Shown: one piece after another, positions 23,545 through 36,581 of the stretch | Layout of the letters: each line of letters begins with the position of its first letter | Position numbering within the stretch: position 1 is the stretch's first letter | Source of the DNA: Trogon surrucura | Lineage: Eukaryota; Chordata; Aves; Trogoniformes; Trogonidae | Length of the DNA: 64,000 nucleotides | Direction: 5' to 3' | Assembly (NCBI GenBank): GCA_020746105.1 | Contig: CM036619.1 | Location: 10,082,238-10,146,237, forward strand | Position numbers and translations under genes: made by a program | The notes under the pieces: model-generated | Seen by the model: only the letters and a program-made list of their open reading frames with translations | Told to the model about the DNA's origin: nothing | Databases searched by the model: none

Positions 23545-25579
23545 CTATGAGGCAGGATCTGATTTAGTTGAGAATAGAGATTTCTAGTCACTGCCAAATC
23601 TTGAAACATTTTGATGGCATTGTACGGCCATAGGGCAGGGCCTCGTGCTTTGCATCTTCTGCACAGCTAGATTTGTGTCTGAGGCACCAGCAGCATCAAT
23701 ATTAAAGATAAATGATGTCTGGTTTGATTGAACAGTCAATTTCTCTTCTGTTTTGATGATTCTGTGAAGGGTTTCATGTGTCCCTGTGCCAGTTTGGGGA
23801 ACTGGTTGCAAAAGGGAACTACTCACTGTTGGGCATTAAGGAAGCAGTGACTGTGCCATAATCAGCAGAGACACATCAGTTCAGCTGATGCTCAGGAGCT
23901 GTCCTATTCATCTGCTGGTGGTTGTTCATATGCACGATCATGTGAGTCAGTAATTTAGGGCCTGAATAAGAAAGTGCAGGAACTGCTCACCTTGCAGTAA
24001 CTGGGATTGCAAGTCATGAAGACATGTCTCCCTCCTCCAGACTTGGCATGTTTTTTAAAAGACGCTTCAGAGCACTCTGTTGCACAGCAGCCATTTGTGC
24101 AGCTAATTTTTTTTATATTCTCCAAAACTAGTTCATAGTTTTGTATCAAGTACCCTCTGCTCTGTGTCAGAATTAGGAATGGGGCCAGACCATATCCAGT
24201 TACCGAAGTTACCATTGATGCTGGAAAGTATGAAAAAAATAAAATCCAAAGTTATCCTTAGATTTCATTTTATGACAAAGATTTGCCAAACCACATTTAC
24301 ATGCTATGCAATTTGAAAAAGAAATAGATTAAAAAATTTGGAAGATCTTTCAGAGATGAAGTCCCATTTTTTTTATATACAGATCTTCAAAAACAGGTAA
24401 GTGTCTAACTCCCACAGAAGTAATTTAAAGTCATTTGGGTTCTGGGTGTCTTGAAAATGCTGGGCTTCAAAGGTGCTTGATCTTACATCTTATTCAAAGT
24501 CAAAAAATTGGCTTTACAAATCACTTGCCCTGACAGAAACCATTTAATTAGCACTATCCAGCTGTCAGGAAGATTTGTTGTTTGAGTTAAAATGATGCCA
24601 CTCACACTTTTTCCATTGGAAAACTGAAAATAAAACCCCTCTGATTTTGATCAGTCTTAGTAAAGACATTTAACCTCTGCAGTTTCATGTTCTTATATCA
24701 CAGCTGGTGTAAACTGTCCTTAGCCCTGGAGAGAAGTTCAAGGCTGGACATCTCCGTCAGTTCTAGGCATTCATATTGTCACTGTTTGAAACTCAAATTC
24801 CCCATGTTTTGGTGTGGTGTTTGGGGTTTTTTTGTTGTTTTTGAAGTTTGGTGCCAGTTTCCTCTGTGAAATGTCCAATCCAGGATGGTGGTGTGATTTT
24901 GCATCACTGTCAGCTCTGCAGAAAGTCTGCAATTACATCCTAACCCAAAACCTAAATGTAGTTAGAAGCAAAATATGATGCAGAACGCTAACGGAAATGC
25001 TTCTGTCTGCTCCTAGATTATCCAGTCAAAAATTATTTTTGGGTATCTGGCTGCTTCCCAGCCTTTCCTAAATGGAAAACTCAGTCAGCTCTAACTCCAC
25101 TCCTTTTAGATGTTTGTCACAGAGTTGAAATCGACTGGAAAGATGCAGGACAAGAGGCTCTCTGCCAGGAGGCAGGATTTTCATCCCACTCCTGTTCATA
25201 AAGCTATAAATCATATTCTGCCATCAGACCATTATTTTTCTTCTGTTTCTTATAAACACGGCAGCAACATCAAATGAAATATGAGCTTTCCAAGGCTGTT
25301 GGATTTCCTTGTATGTACTGTAGAAAGCAACATTTGCAGACATATGGCATGCAGGCTACTCTTGGAGAAGCATTTTGAAAACTGAACTTGGACATTTTTC
25401 AGTCCTATAATGTGTAGGTGGTCTGGGTTACTAACCTTAAATCACTTCAGTGGTAACTATTTTTCCTAGTCCCTCAGATCAGTCTACATGATATTAGGTT
25501 TAAGGGAGTTGTATTAAATAGAAACCTCAGATACAATCCCCTGAAATGAACCATAACAGATTATCTTCTGGATGTATGG

Positions 25580-25580
<1 letters not shown>
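23545..25580. other. Unique noncoding DNA
   Basis: No gene or bounded repeat recognised; open frames are at most about 86 codons. Confidence 0.65.

Positions 25581-25613
<33 letters not shown>
25581..25613 (+). repeat. (TTA)11 microsatellite
   Basis: Eleven perfect TTA units. They cause spurious poly-Tyr, poly-Leu and poly-Asn open frames on the two strands. Confidence 0.97.
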
Positions 25614-25614
<1 letters not shown>

Positions 25615-25842
25615 TGCTCATTTGGTTGCAACACCCAGGAGTATGTGGTTCAAGCACACACCATTTCCAGTGCTCTGGTGAAGAGGCTTTGGGCAAGCTG
25701 GATCCCTGTTCCTCCACCAATTTGTCTTTCTTCATGCCTGTTTCCTCTTCTTACGTCACAGAAGCATTGCTGGGATAATAAACCAAGCATTTTTGGCTTA
25801 TATTTACCTCCCTGTCTATATATGGAGAGAGAGATGTTGATG

Positions 25843-25887
25843 TAGATATAGAGATAGATAGAGATAGAGATGATAGAGATACAGATA
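25843..25887 (+). repeat. Imperfect GATA/GAGATA microsatellite
   Basis: Interspersed GATA and GAGATA units, continuing more loosely as GATACATACATATATTC to about 25925. It lies 230 bp from the TTA array. Confidence 0.85.
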
Positions 25888-27327
25888 AGTGGAGATACAT
25901 ACATATATTCATATCCATAGATAAACATGTAGATCATATATTGTAGATTTTTTTTTTAACAGGGTTGACTATTAAGTCACACTCTTTTATATGGAAACTG
26001 GACTGCATAGGCTTTTTTAGAAAGGGTGCATATCAGGGATGTCCATGGAAAACAGCAAAGGAAGAACACTGGTAGATTTTTTTTTGGCACAGGCAGCTGT
26101 ATGTGTAACAAGCCTGGAGACCACAACAAGTGATGAAGATTTTTGTGGCAGGCAAGCAAGTGTGAAAATCTCTGTGAAAAGACAACGAGGCAGGAACTGA
26201 CCACATGGGACCTTGCGTGCAAGGGTGGCAACATCATCCTGACAGCAAGCACGTCCAAAATCCTCCCATGAACTCTCGTACACTTCGCTTCTCGCACGCT
26301 CTGCCTCTGCATGCTCCAAAACCGCTGTGAGCAGGGCAGGGCTGGACCCAAGCCTAGGGGTCCCTGCTTGCAGGAGTGGGGATGGGGCACCTTAAACTGC
26401 GCATATGTCAGCATGTCACAGACGCCCAGGGTTGTTTCACAGCTTTTGGAGAACAACCTGTATCTCCTCTGTGGAGGACGGTGGTCATATTCAAGCCACC
26501 TGTGAAGAAGGACCCCTGTCCCACGCTGTCCCCCAGATGATACCCAGGGGAGGTTTAAGAAATAGCCAGGATGAGCCAAGTCAAAACAATGCCAAGGACT
26601 GGGTTGGTATTTTCAAGATACAAATGATCCAGTTCCTAGAAATGTTCCCTGACACCATTTAAATTATTGAATGATACAAACAAAGCCCTTTGCCTCGCTA
26701 TGTCTGCAGCAAGGGGCACAGACACATGCCCAGAAGGAGCTCCCCCACCTCCAGCACACCTCTTTATAAATCCCTGCCACAGCGGATGGCAGATGTGGCC
26801 CATCTGCTGAGAGATTGGTCTGAGGACATCATTTGTGCTGAGTGTGCAGCCAGTTTAATCACATCATGCACCCTTTAACATGATTGCATTCATATTTATT
26901 GCTGCACTGACACAAGCAGTTTAGCTGCATTGCTGATGGATACCCTAGAAAACCTCATACATTAGCTCAGTTAGAAAACCTGATTTCCTGTCTCTAAGTG
27001 AACGGAGAGATGCTTTAGATGCTGATACAAATGTCTTAAAATCCAGCTGTAGTGTACCATTAAGGAAATTGTATTGAGACCAGATACTGCCAGATTGATA
27101 GTCTCTGTTTCATTTGCTGATAGCGCAGGTGCAGATGCTATTAACAAATGCATCGAGGCCTTTTTAAAAAACTACTAAGCAATTTGCCTCAAGGCTAACC
27201 TGTGGCAAGGAGTTCCTTGAGTTAATTATTCACTGTGACAGTGCAGACAAAAACCGCAGATTAGAATTAATAAAACACTAGAAAGTTTAACCCTGAAGGG
27301 AGTACCTCAGAGAAGGATCCTACGTTG

Positions 27328-27380
27328 ACAAGGGGATTGAGTAGATGACCTGAAGAGTCAGTCCCTTTTCTAATTTCTGT
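27328..27380 (+). mobile_element. Decayed CR1-like LINE tail
   Basis: AAGGGGATTGAGTAGATGAC followed by CAGTCCCTTTTCTAATTTCT follows the order of a CR1 3' end (GGGGATTGGACTAGATGACC, then CCCTTCCAACCTCTA). Many substitutions, so the call is tentative. Confidence 0.4.
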
Positions 27381-27734
27381 TTTAACACTTTGTCATATGT
27401 GCAAAAACCCCAAGCACATTACATGTGTTGGAGAATTTACCCAGCCCTGAGTGCCTCACGAAGTAGTTTTTTCTTTGTGTATAGTATTCCTCACTGTTGT
27501 CTCTTTGGCGTTATTACTGCTGACAAGCCTGATGTGTGCATTCACACTCAATCCAATTCAATTAGCACTTACTGCTTGTACTCGAGTGTTCATAGTGAAA
27601 CAGCTTTAATCAACACTCTGGATAAAGCATGAAATCTTATTAGTTATTTGCATTCCTTTGCTCTCAGCCCACCTCAGCTTTTAGTTATGTCCTCAGAATT
27701 ATAACTATTTAATACTAATGAAGAGCACAGGCAG

Positions 27735-27780
27735 AACTAAATGATCAAATAGGTCTTTTCTACATCTGAACTCTGAGATT
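27735..27780 (+). mobile_element. Decayed CR1-like LINE tail
   Basis: GAACTAAATGATCAAATAGG, then TCTTTTCTACATCTGAACTC and TGAGATTTT resemble the last 50 bp of an old CR1 subfamily in plus orientation. No body is visible upstream. Confidence 0.4.
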
Positions 27781-30700
27781 TTAAGTCATGTTTAAAATTC
27801 AGCCAGAGCTGCAACCGCATTTTCTTGTGCTCACTCAACCCTTGATCTCGAATTGGAAGCATCCATTATTTATCCACATCTGTCATTCATAAATCTGTTT
27901 ATTATGAAAGGGATTAGACACTTCTCCCATACAAATCCCATTATTCCATAGGATTTATAGTTGTACCAACCTTCTCCTTTGAAAACACTGCTTTCTATCC
28001 TTTAGCAACATCGAGCAGTTGCTGCCGTTTACAGAAACACAGAATAAATTCCACATTGTAATGGCCCCTCTGAAAATAGCTGCACTCAGTCACACTAACA
28101 CGCATCTCACCTGGCACTTGCACTGAGCAAAGCAGTAGTAAGATGATACATTCTCTGGCGCTGGCAAGAGAAACACCTGAGGATCCTTTTTTCCTCTTCC
28201 ACATGTGGCTGACGAAAATCAGACCCTCAGACCAGGAGTGGGAGTTACCCTGGAGAACAGATCTACCACGCTGGCACAATCAGCGTCATCCTTGGCACAC
28301 ACTGGGGCAAGTGGCACATAAACAAGTTCCACAGACTGTAAAGGAATTAAATAGCTGTAGGAGAGTGATGTCTGCAGCAGGAGTGAGCAGATGACAGAGC
28401 ACTGGGGTATCAAAACCATGGCTGACTTAGAAGTTGTCCTTAGAAACTGAGCTAACAGACAGCTCTTACAGGTAATGAAGACAAGCAGACAACCGGTGCC
28501 AGGTTTTTTCACCTGATACGAGATTTATGGTATATACCATTCCAAAGGCAGATCTTTGAAAGGTAAGTATTAGAGCAAATATCCTTTTGAAATGGAAATT
28601 TCCTACACAAATGTCCCTAATCAGCAGCATAAATCTAAAATTTTTTTTAATTATTATCTTGTTGCTCCTGGACTGAATGGCAAGGCGCTCACTGAGGACC
28701 AGGGAAGATCACTTAGTAGAACTACAAAGTGTGACCATTCTGATAACAAGCTTGTTTTCCTTCATTCCCTTGCCACAGGATATTGCAGAAAACTGTTGAT
28801 ACTAGTTGAGTTACTGGGGTTCTACTGCTTGTAAGCACTACTGCAGGCATCTGAAGGCAGATCTGGCGTGGCTACTCCCTGCATTTCTGAGCATGTTGTT
28901 GGCTACATGTCTGAGCTGGGTGTTGAGCTCTGCTTCCCCGATCTGCCAGCTCTGTGCAGCCAACACAGCGTTGTTCCCCCAGCAAGGAAGCAGATGGCTC
29001 CTGGGACCAGAGTCATCACTGGCATAAGTCATCGGTTTTCACTGAGGTAGGACTGCAGCTACACTCAACCCAGGGGTCTGGACCTTGACTGCTCATCTGC
29101 ATTGCCATATGCTCTGCTATAATTGTAAGCTGTAAAGGACAAATATGCAGCTTAAAGAAGCCTGCTCTGTGTGGTGTTATTTCACCTAAGGATTGGGTGA
29201 ATCAGCCTCACTGAAGAAACCATTCTCTTGCCATATGCCCACACAGACCCACGGCTCCCCCCACGGTGGTGCTGCAGGGCAGAAGGGGGTTGCAAGCTGT
29301 AAGCTGACTGCCAGCTCTGTGTCTCTCTCTTGTTAAAGCCTGTCTTTAACAAATGGCATTGAGAGAAACAGATCTATCTTTCAACAAGGTCTCATAGGGT
29401 AAATACCTGAAATCCAGCAAGGACTATCCTAAGCTCTCAAACCACAACTTTTGCACCTTATTAACAGCAATGTCAAAATCCCCACAGCCATCAGTGAGCT
29501 CCGATCATCACCTTCAGACTCCTTTACAGAGCTATGAAATTTTAAAAATAGAGTAACTCAGCTCTTCTTGATGTTTGACACAGCACTTAGCTACCTAAAG
29601 CTCTCTTTTCATGCAGAGGAGAAGCAATTAGCACAATGAGTACTACACATAAAGTCAGACACATATATCACTGGGCATCAACCTATGACAACTAAAGTAA
29701 TGGGGCATCAAAAGACGAATAGGCAAGCACCGCATCTGCTCCTAGGACAGGGACATAGCAAAAAAACCACAACACAAACCTCAAACTGAAAAAGCCCAAA
29801 CCTGACTATTCAAAGAGGAACATGAGGATATACCAAGAAAAGACTAAAAACAACAGTCAGCTGTTAAAATTGTAGTACATCTTGAGGAAGAAAAGTTGAA
29901 CTTGTGTATCTAAAACGAAGACAAGTGACATTGAGATTTTCATAGGCAGAAGTTATACCCTTTATCAAACAAATTAGAATACTGGGTAAAAAGGAGGTAG
30001 ATTGGAGGGGTAGTCTTGCTTCAGGTCTGTGAACTTCTGCAGTTGCTTTTTGTGGATGCTACAATCTTACCTCAGACTTTCAGATACATGCCGATTCCTA
30101 CCCAGCTCCCCTGGAGCTGACAGAAGGTATGGCCTGACTTTGACCTGTGCAAAGCTTCAGGTCATTGCCTGAAACACAACTCTTTAATTTCATCTCTTTA
30201 ATAGCTATAGAGAAAGAAGTTTTGATGGGGAACTGGTTGGGTAATTACTCACTGAGGCAAAAGGAAGGATAAAATCCTGCTCCCCTCTTCCTGAAGGGTT
30301 GTTCTGCATGGCTAGCAGAAACAAAACACTATTTACGTCACCAGCAGTGGAATATTTTATTCCGAATCCTTGCAGGAAACAGGCTTCTAGAGTAATGAAG
30401 GGACAATAACTGTAATAATTTCTTCAGAGGATAGACATGTTTTAAAATTACAAAAAAAAAATAAACGTACCAGCAAGCTGCTCTTATAAGAACTATTCAT
30501 TTTGCCTCTGCTCCTTTAACCTTCTCTCAAGCTCCAATTATGTACGAACACACTTGTGTACGTGGAGGGTACATATCCACATGACTCCAATAGCCCAAAA
30601 GTCATGTTTTCCTGCCCTTTGACTTCCTACTTCACCTCTTAATGCAGCCTTACTTACCCTATGGGCATGACTTCAAAAACTCAGGCTGATAAAGTGACAG

Positions 30701-33700
30701 AAAAATCTTTCTTCAACTAACACAATAATTCCTATTGTCTCAAAATATATACCAAACAGATCCAAAAGCTTTCAGACAGGGAAGAATAGTCCTGTTATTA
30801 AAGGAATTTAGATCATTAAAGATGGAAAATAGACATTTTTTTTTTACCGTCAGATTCTATATTGGCTGTAAGATACTCACTGACTTACTTCACATAACAG
30901 TATCAGAAAACCACAGTACGTATGAAAACAATAAATAAATGGCACCAATTCTCTTCTTATTTACTTTCATTTCATACCACTTTAGCATCAGCTAGCCAGT
31001 TTTTCAATTAATATAAATGAGTAAGTTTCTATTGCAACCAACAACCCCAGAATGAATTCATCAATTGAAGTTTAGGTCAACCGAGTTCAGTGAAAATACT
31101 ACTGGTTTTTGCCAAAGCAAATAAGTAAACAATTGGGTTCCATATTTTATATTTTATTATCATTTTCCTTATGAAAATTAAGTATGTATGAAGGAAAGTA
31201 TCAGGGAGGTAGGAATGGAGAAAAGCAGCACATCCACAGGATTTCCGAAGCGGGAGGATAAATATGTTTGATTACGTGTAATAATTAGCACAAAATATAT
31301 TCTCAGCAATTCTATGGTACTGCTCACACAGCAGTTTTGTTACAGCTATCTTTTGGGCTCGCTTTTTCCAGTGTCCCAAACAGTTTAGATCTTAGTTTGC
31401 TGTATAAAGAAGAAAAAAATAAATTTAGACTAAATGTGTCAGTAGAGAGTAGTTCCATGGCTGAAGTGCAGTTGACTCATCTTAGCCTCTACAAGATTTC
31501 CAGTAGAGACATGCCCATTTACTCGCTTCTCTACTCACTCTGTAGAGCTCTCTAGGGTAGAGATAATTTTCTCCTACCTCAGTATGGCTTTGATTCTGAG
31601 AGAGAGAGGCATGAATTAAGGAAACACCCCAGCTGAGCAGCTGTTATTTGTGAATCTATCCCTCAGGCTAATCATGTAGCTCACGACCTAATAAAGCAAT
31701 GAAACAGGAGCCTCAGTGCTGGCAGGGTATTTTTTGGCATGAATTGCAATTCATCTTAACCAAAAAGATAAGACGGTAAAAAACTAAGAGGGTTACATTT
31801 AGAGCTGTAAGACATTGTTCGTAAAAAAACAGATTGTGAACCTCTTACCCCTTCTTTAATCAAAAAATAGAGGCAGACAACCCCCAACAGCCTGAAATTT
31901 TGGGTACTTTAGTGTACAACAGGTGAGATATATTTCTGCTAAGGTTTGAAGTAAATCCAGAAAGTCATTTCTAAACCAGCAGCAATACTCTGAAAAGCAT
32001 GTGTTCAGAAGTATTCCTTATTTGAAAGGTCTGCTCCCCGTGTTCATGGACCAAACAATTTTCATGTGGAACTTCTGTATCTAGCAGCAGAGAAGAGAAC
32101 ACAAACCTTTTAATTTGTGAACGGACTGTGTTTGGTCTTATATCATGAGGAGACAATTAGAAGGCAACTCCAAAGTTGTCAATATTGTCTTTCCAAACAG
32201 TGCTTTTTGATCTTCACATTAGACAGCTTCAAATTTATCTTACCTTCCCCTGGTATTTTTCCACCAATTATAAGTCAGGAGGCATGCAGATTAACAAGTT
32301 CTTGAGTTTGGGAATAAAACTTGTTGAAGTCCAATGACATGATATGAAGCATTTACAGGTCTTCTTGACTAAACAAAAAAAGAAAGAAGATATACATTTC
32401 TATGTTGACTTCTTTCACAGGAAAAAAAATAATGGAAATAATATTTTTTAAAAAAATACCTCAAACAGGCACTTCCACTTCTTTATTCAATGGCTGCAGA
32501 GTCCAGCCAGGAGGTAGAAGATTGGTGTTCAGATGGCAATTTTCACACAAAGATCTGAACCTAGAGAAGGAAGTTGTAGCTATTTTACAAGGGACTATTC
32601 TGCTGGGAAATACTTTCTGGTTTTGTGGGGGTTTTTCCCTGTTGATATTGTTCCTCTGCATATAGAATATTGAAATATTCATTAAGGCACTCTATATCAT
32701 GGCATTTAGGCTCTGCAGTGGAGAGGCAGGACATAGCTCATGAATATTTCAGTATTGTAAACAAAGTAGAACATACTCTGTTGCAGGTATTGAAAAAAAT
32801 AGCCTTTTTTCTCTTTCCCTCCTGCACTGGGAGATACTGAATGGTCTGGTGATTAGGGACCATTCCTGGGAAATGAAGCTGAGCTCAGATCTCCTCAGAG
32901 AGATGAGTAAAAAGTAATGCCTTATTTTCTGCATTTTGCATTTTCTGCAAAGGAGACAGGTGGCATTTAAATCAAGTAATCTATCATTATGTATCTTTTC
33001 CTCTTTTCTTCCTCTCACCTTCAAAACTGACAAATTTATCCTGACTTTTGGAACAGTTCTAAGCCCACTGAAATGCCACTTTTGGGCAGAACACTTAACA
33101 ACAAAAGCTTACTCAAATCTGAGCATTTACATTGTTCACAGCTTTAGGTTCAGCTCCAGCATTACACAAACCATGTCTCGGCTTCTTTCTACAACTCCTC
33201 ATACTTGGACAGTTTCTTAGCCCACCTCTGGCTGTCCACTGCAGATTGAGCTAGCAAGCTGATGGAAAAAGTGGTGCAAAAGGGGCCTCTAGGTGATCAT
33301 GTCCATTTGGAGGGGGAAGTCTCTGATCTGGTGGACAAGTAGGTGGATGGTTTGGAGGGAAGGAAAGTGGTGCGTAGGAACCCAAATACATCTTGCCCTA
33401 AGTAAGCAGAGATCTATTAGTATTGTCACTTATGAAATATATTAATTTGATTTCTATATTACAGGATTTCAACCTTAAAGTTACTACTAACTGTGCCAGA
33501 GTCTGGAATTGGTCCATGATGTATTGAAGTCACAGGACTGGCAGCTGAACAGGTAAGGCTTTTCCAAAGTGTCTCAAAAAGTCTTATCCATTATCACATT
33601 TCTGTGTTTTAAAAAAAAAAGAGACAAAAAATCAATGTGCTTTGGTGAGAAAGGCTTCCTCAGTTATGTGAGAGCCCACATTAAAGGTACAATATGGTAT

Positions 33701-35326
33701 TTCTTCACAAGCTATATGGAATACAGTACTCCTTTCCTACCTAAAAGTAGCTAGACTGAGAGAGTAGAATTTAGGCCAACTATTTAATTTGATTGTGAAG
33801 TTTGCTTTTATGACTATACAGTATAACTTGGGGGCATGGATAAAGTTGAGTAAGAACTGGAACAGTTGAGGTCTTAGCAGAGCCTTTGGATGTTCAAAGC
33901 CTTAGCTTCCCTGGGACTGAATGATAGGCATGCTTAGATCAGGATAAAATTTCTTCAATTGTCCTCAGAACTGAGAACATCTCTTTAGCTGGCTAGGAAA
34001 AATATGTTTGGAAAATCTCTGTCTCATATTATAGTTATATTATTTATTTTGCCTGAATTTATTCTGTAACAAGCATTCTGAAAGTAACACAAGTAAAATA
34101 ACTCTGCAAGGAATGATATAAATGCAGTGAACTGTCATTGCATATAGCTCCAAGAAACACTTTCCAGATATATTCATCTAGTTTTCTTCGGTGCAGTTGT
34201 CACAGGAGAGTTTACTAAGAACCCTAGATGACAGAAAATTCACACACATCTTCCTACTGCAATTCATTCACCAAAGAAGAATCCTGAGGCTCCTAAGCAC
34301 CAAGGGAATCATTGATGTTGTGGGAGACAGGATGTCACACAGAGGCAATGAGCTTACATGTATCTATATGCTCCTTACAGACACACACAGATTCAGGCTA
34401 TGTCTGCATTCTCAAGTGAAGTGGTGCAACAGGAGCACCAAACTATCCTACTGCAGACCGCAGCAGCAGCAAAACCATTTCTGCTAAGGACCTAGCAGCT
34501 ACGCTGCATGCCTCATGTGGTTTTACTTCAGGACAGGTCTAACCTAGTCCTCAGGACAGAACTCCTGATAATTGCAGGAGCACAGGAGGTACTTGGTTGC
34601 CTAGTGCACTTCGTTTGGTTTACTTTCATCTGAAGAGATCTGGCTCATGCACTCTGAGACAAGTAATGCAAACCAAAATAAGGAGCACGGGGACAATCAG
34701 GAGAGTAAAAAGCACAAAGCTCAAAGTTAAAAGCTTGCTTATTCCTGACCTGTCAAGCTTATTCAAACCCATCATTCCTACACTGTTAACTCAGAAAACC
34801 AGGTGCTTCACAGAAACCTCCAAGTTCCTTTCTCACAGTGGTGAATAAAACCAAGCACTTTTTCAAGCTGCCAAATTCAGAACAACAGAAGGAATTACAG
34901 CCTCAGGTGTAGCTCCCATGGGAGCTGTGAGCTCTCCTGAGAGTCTTTGTGCTGGCAGCTGGAAGGTTATAGGCTCCAGGCAGGGAGGGATAGCCATGGG
35001 GTATCTGCACCAGGTCCTTCCTTGAGGAGGGGCAGGTGAATTTATTCGCACAAAGCTTTCTGTCAAAATGGCACTAATGTTGGAGTCGCTTCATAACACT
35101 GAAGAAGCTATTTAAATAATCTGCTAAGATTATACAGCTACACGGAGTTAGGGGCTCAACCAGCCCAACTGGTCAGAGACTAACTTTCCTGATCACTTAA
35201 TATCAGGATGAACCTGAGATCAAACCTGTCTATGTTGAAAGAGGTGTTATTAAAATTTGAACTTAGGATGTTACAATGACTCGAGAGATGCATGATGGTA
35301 AATTGGTAGTCATAATAGTAGTCAAA

Positions 35327-35592
35327 TCATAGAATCATAGAATGTCTTAGGTTGAAAGGGACCTTAGAGACCATCTAATCCAACCCCCCTGCCATGGGCA
35401 GGGATGCCCCTATCAGACCAGGTTGCTCAAGGCCTCATCCAACCTGGCCTTGAACACCTCCAGGGAGGGGGCAACCACAACCTCTCTAGGCAATCTATTC
35501 CAGAGTCTTGCCACCCTTGTACTGAAGAATTTCTTCCTAAGATCCAATCTATTCTCCTTCAATTTAAACCCATTTCCTATCACTGGACACAC
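35327..35592 (-). mobile_element. CR1 LINE 3' fragment, minus
   Basis: Begins TCATAGAATCATAGAATG, then has the complement of the CR1 3' UTR (GACCATCTAATCCAACCC, CCATGGGCAGGGATGCCCC) and the last ORF2 codons in antisense (TCCAGGGAGGGGGCAACCAC). It ends at TTTCCTATCACTGGACACA, a truncation inside the C-terminal part of ORF2. No intact frame. It lies only about 290 bp from the plus-strand CR1 at 35885, in the opposite orientation. Confidence 0.93.
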
Positions 35593-35884
35593 TATGAACT
35601 TTACTTCTTTGGTGGTTGTGCTGAAGGACCCAGTTCATATGCTGGCAAACAGCTTATGCCATGTAATGCCTAAATTGGGGGAGATGAAGCATTCATGGGA
35701 TTAGGAAAATATTCAGGGAGCCTTGTTTTATGTGGTTATACAATCTTTTGAAAAATTCACATGATCTTGGTAAACCAAAACATCTCACAAGGTTCACTGG
35801 AGGTTCAAAACTATCTGGTTTGATACTCATACACAAAGCTAAAACTCCATGATGCTCAAATTTTCTATGTAAAACAAAATTAGA

Positions 35885-36492
35885 GCAGCACAGGGGAAAG
35901 GGACCTGGAGGTTCTAGTGGACAGCAGGATGACCATGAGCCAGCAATGTGCCCTCATGGCCAGGAAGGCCAATGGCATCCTGGGGTGTATTAGAAGGGGA
36001 GGAGCAAGTAGGTCGAAAGAGGTCCTCCTGCCCCTCTACTCTGCCCTGGTGAGGCCACATCTGGAATATTGTGTCCAGTTCTGGGCCCCTCAGCTCAAGA
36101 GAGACAGGGAACTGCTTGAGAGAGTCCAGCGCAGAGCCACAAAGATGATGAAGGGAGTGGAACGTCTCCCTGATGAGGAAAGGCTGAAGGAGCTGGGTCT
36201 CTTTAGCTTGGAGAAGAGGAGGCTGAGGGGTGACCTCATTAATGTTTATAAATATGTCAAGGGGGAGTGTCAGGAGGACAGAGCCAGGCTCTTTTCAGCG
36301 GCGTCCACTGACACGACAAGGGGCAATGGGTACAAGCTGGAATGTAGGAGGTTCCACAAAAATATTAGAAAAAAAATTTTCACTGTGAGGGTGACAGAGC
36401 ACTGGAATAGGTTGCCCAGGGCGGTTGTGGAATCTCCTTCTCTGGAGACATTCAAAACCCGCCTGGACACGTTCCTGTGCGATCTACTGTAG
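35885..36492 (+). pseudogene. CR1 ORF2 C-terminal fragment (no RT core)
   Basis: Uninterrupted frame encoding about 200 residues of the C-terminal part of a CR1 ORF2 protein. Visible segments include [61 protein letters not shown] and [12 protein letters not shown]. These align with the last 190 or so residues of the copy at 61029-62575, with scattered differences. The catalytic reverse transcriptase motifs and the endonuclease domain lie upstream of the truncation and are absent. There is no genuine start codon (the nearest in-frame candidate is a GTG inside the domain), so this is an inert transposon remnant. Confidence 0.93.
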
Positions 36493-36581
36493 GTGATCCT
36501 GCTCTGGCCGGGGGGTTGGACCAGATGATCTTTAAGGTCCCTTCCAACCTCTAACACTCTGTGACTCTGTGACTCTGTGAT
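35885..36581 (+). mobile_element. CR1 LINE 3' fragment, plus, 700 bp
   Basis: A 5'-truncated CR1 that begins in the ORF2 segment after the reverse transcriptase core and runs through the stop codon (36490-36492) and 3' UTR (GGTTGGACCAGATGATCTTT). Its tail is GTGACTCT repeated, unlike the ATTCTATG tails of most other copies here, which marks a different CR1 subfamily. The frame is open throughout, so the copy is relatively young. Confidence 0.95.

Larger units (their letters stand above)
25888..35326. other. Unique noncoding DNA, largest repeat-poor stretch
   Basis: No supported host gene. The longest open frame is 200 codons on the minus strand (25977-26579) and is discussed as a finding because it lacks any recognisable domain. 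Two faint CR1-like tails are listed at 27328-27380 and 27735-27780. Long A or T tracts occur near 30450 and 30838. Nothing resembling a promoter, spliced exon series or structural RNA could be defended. Confidence 0.6.
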
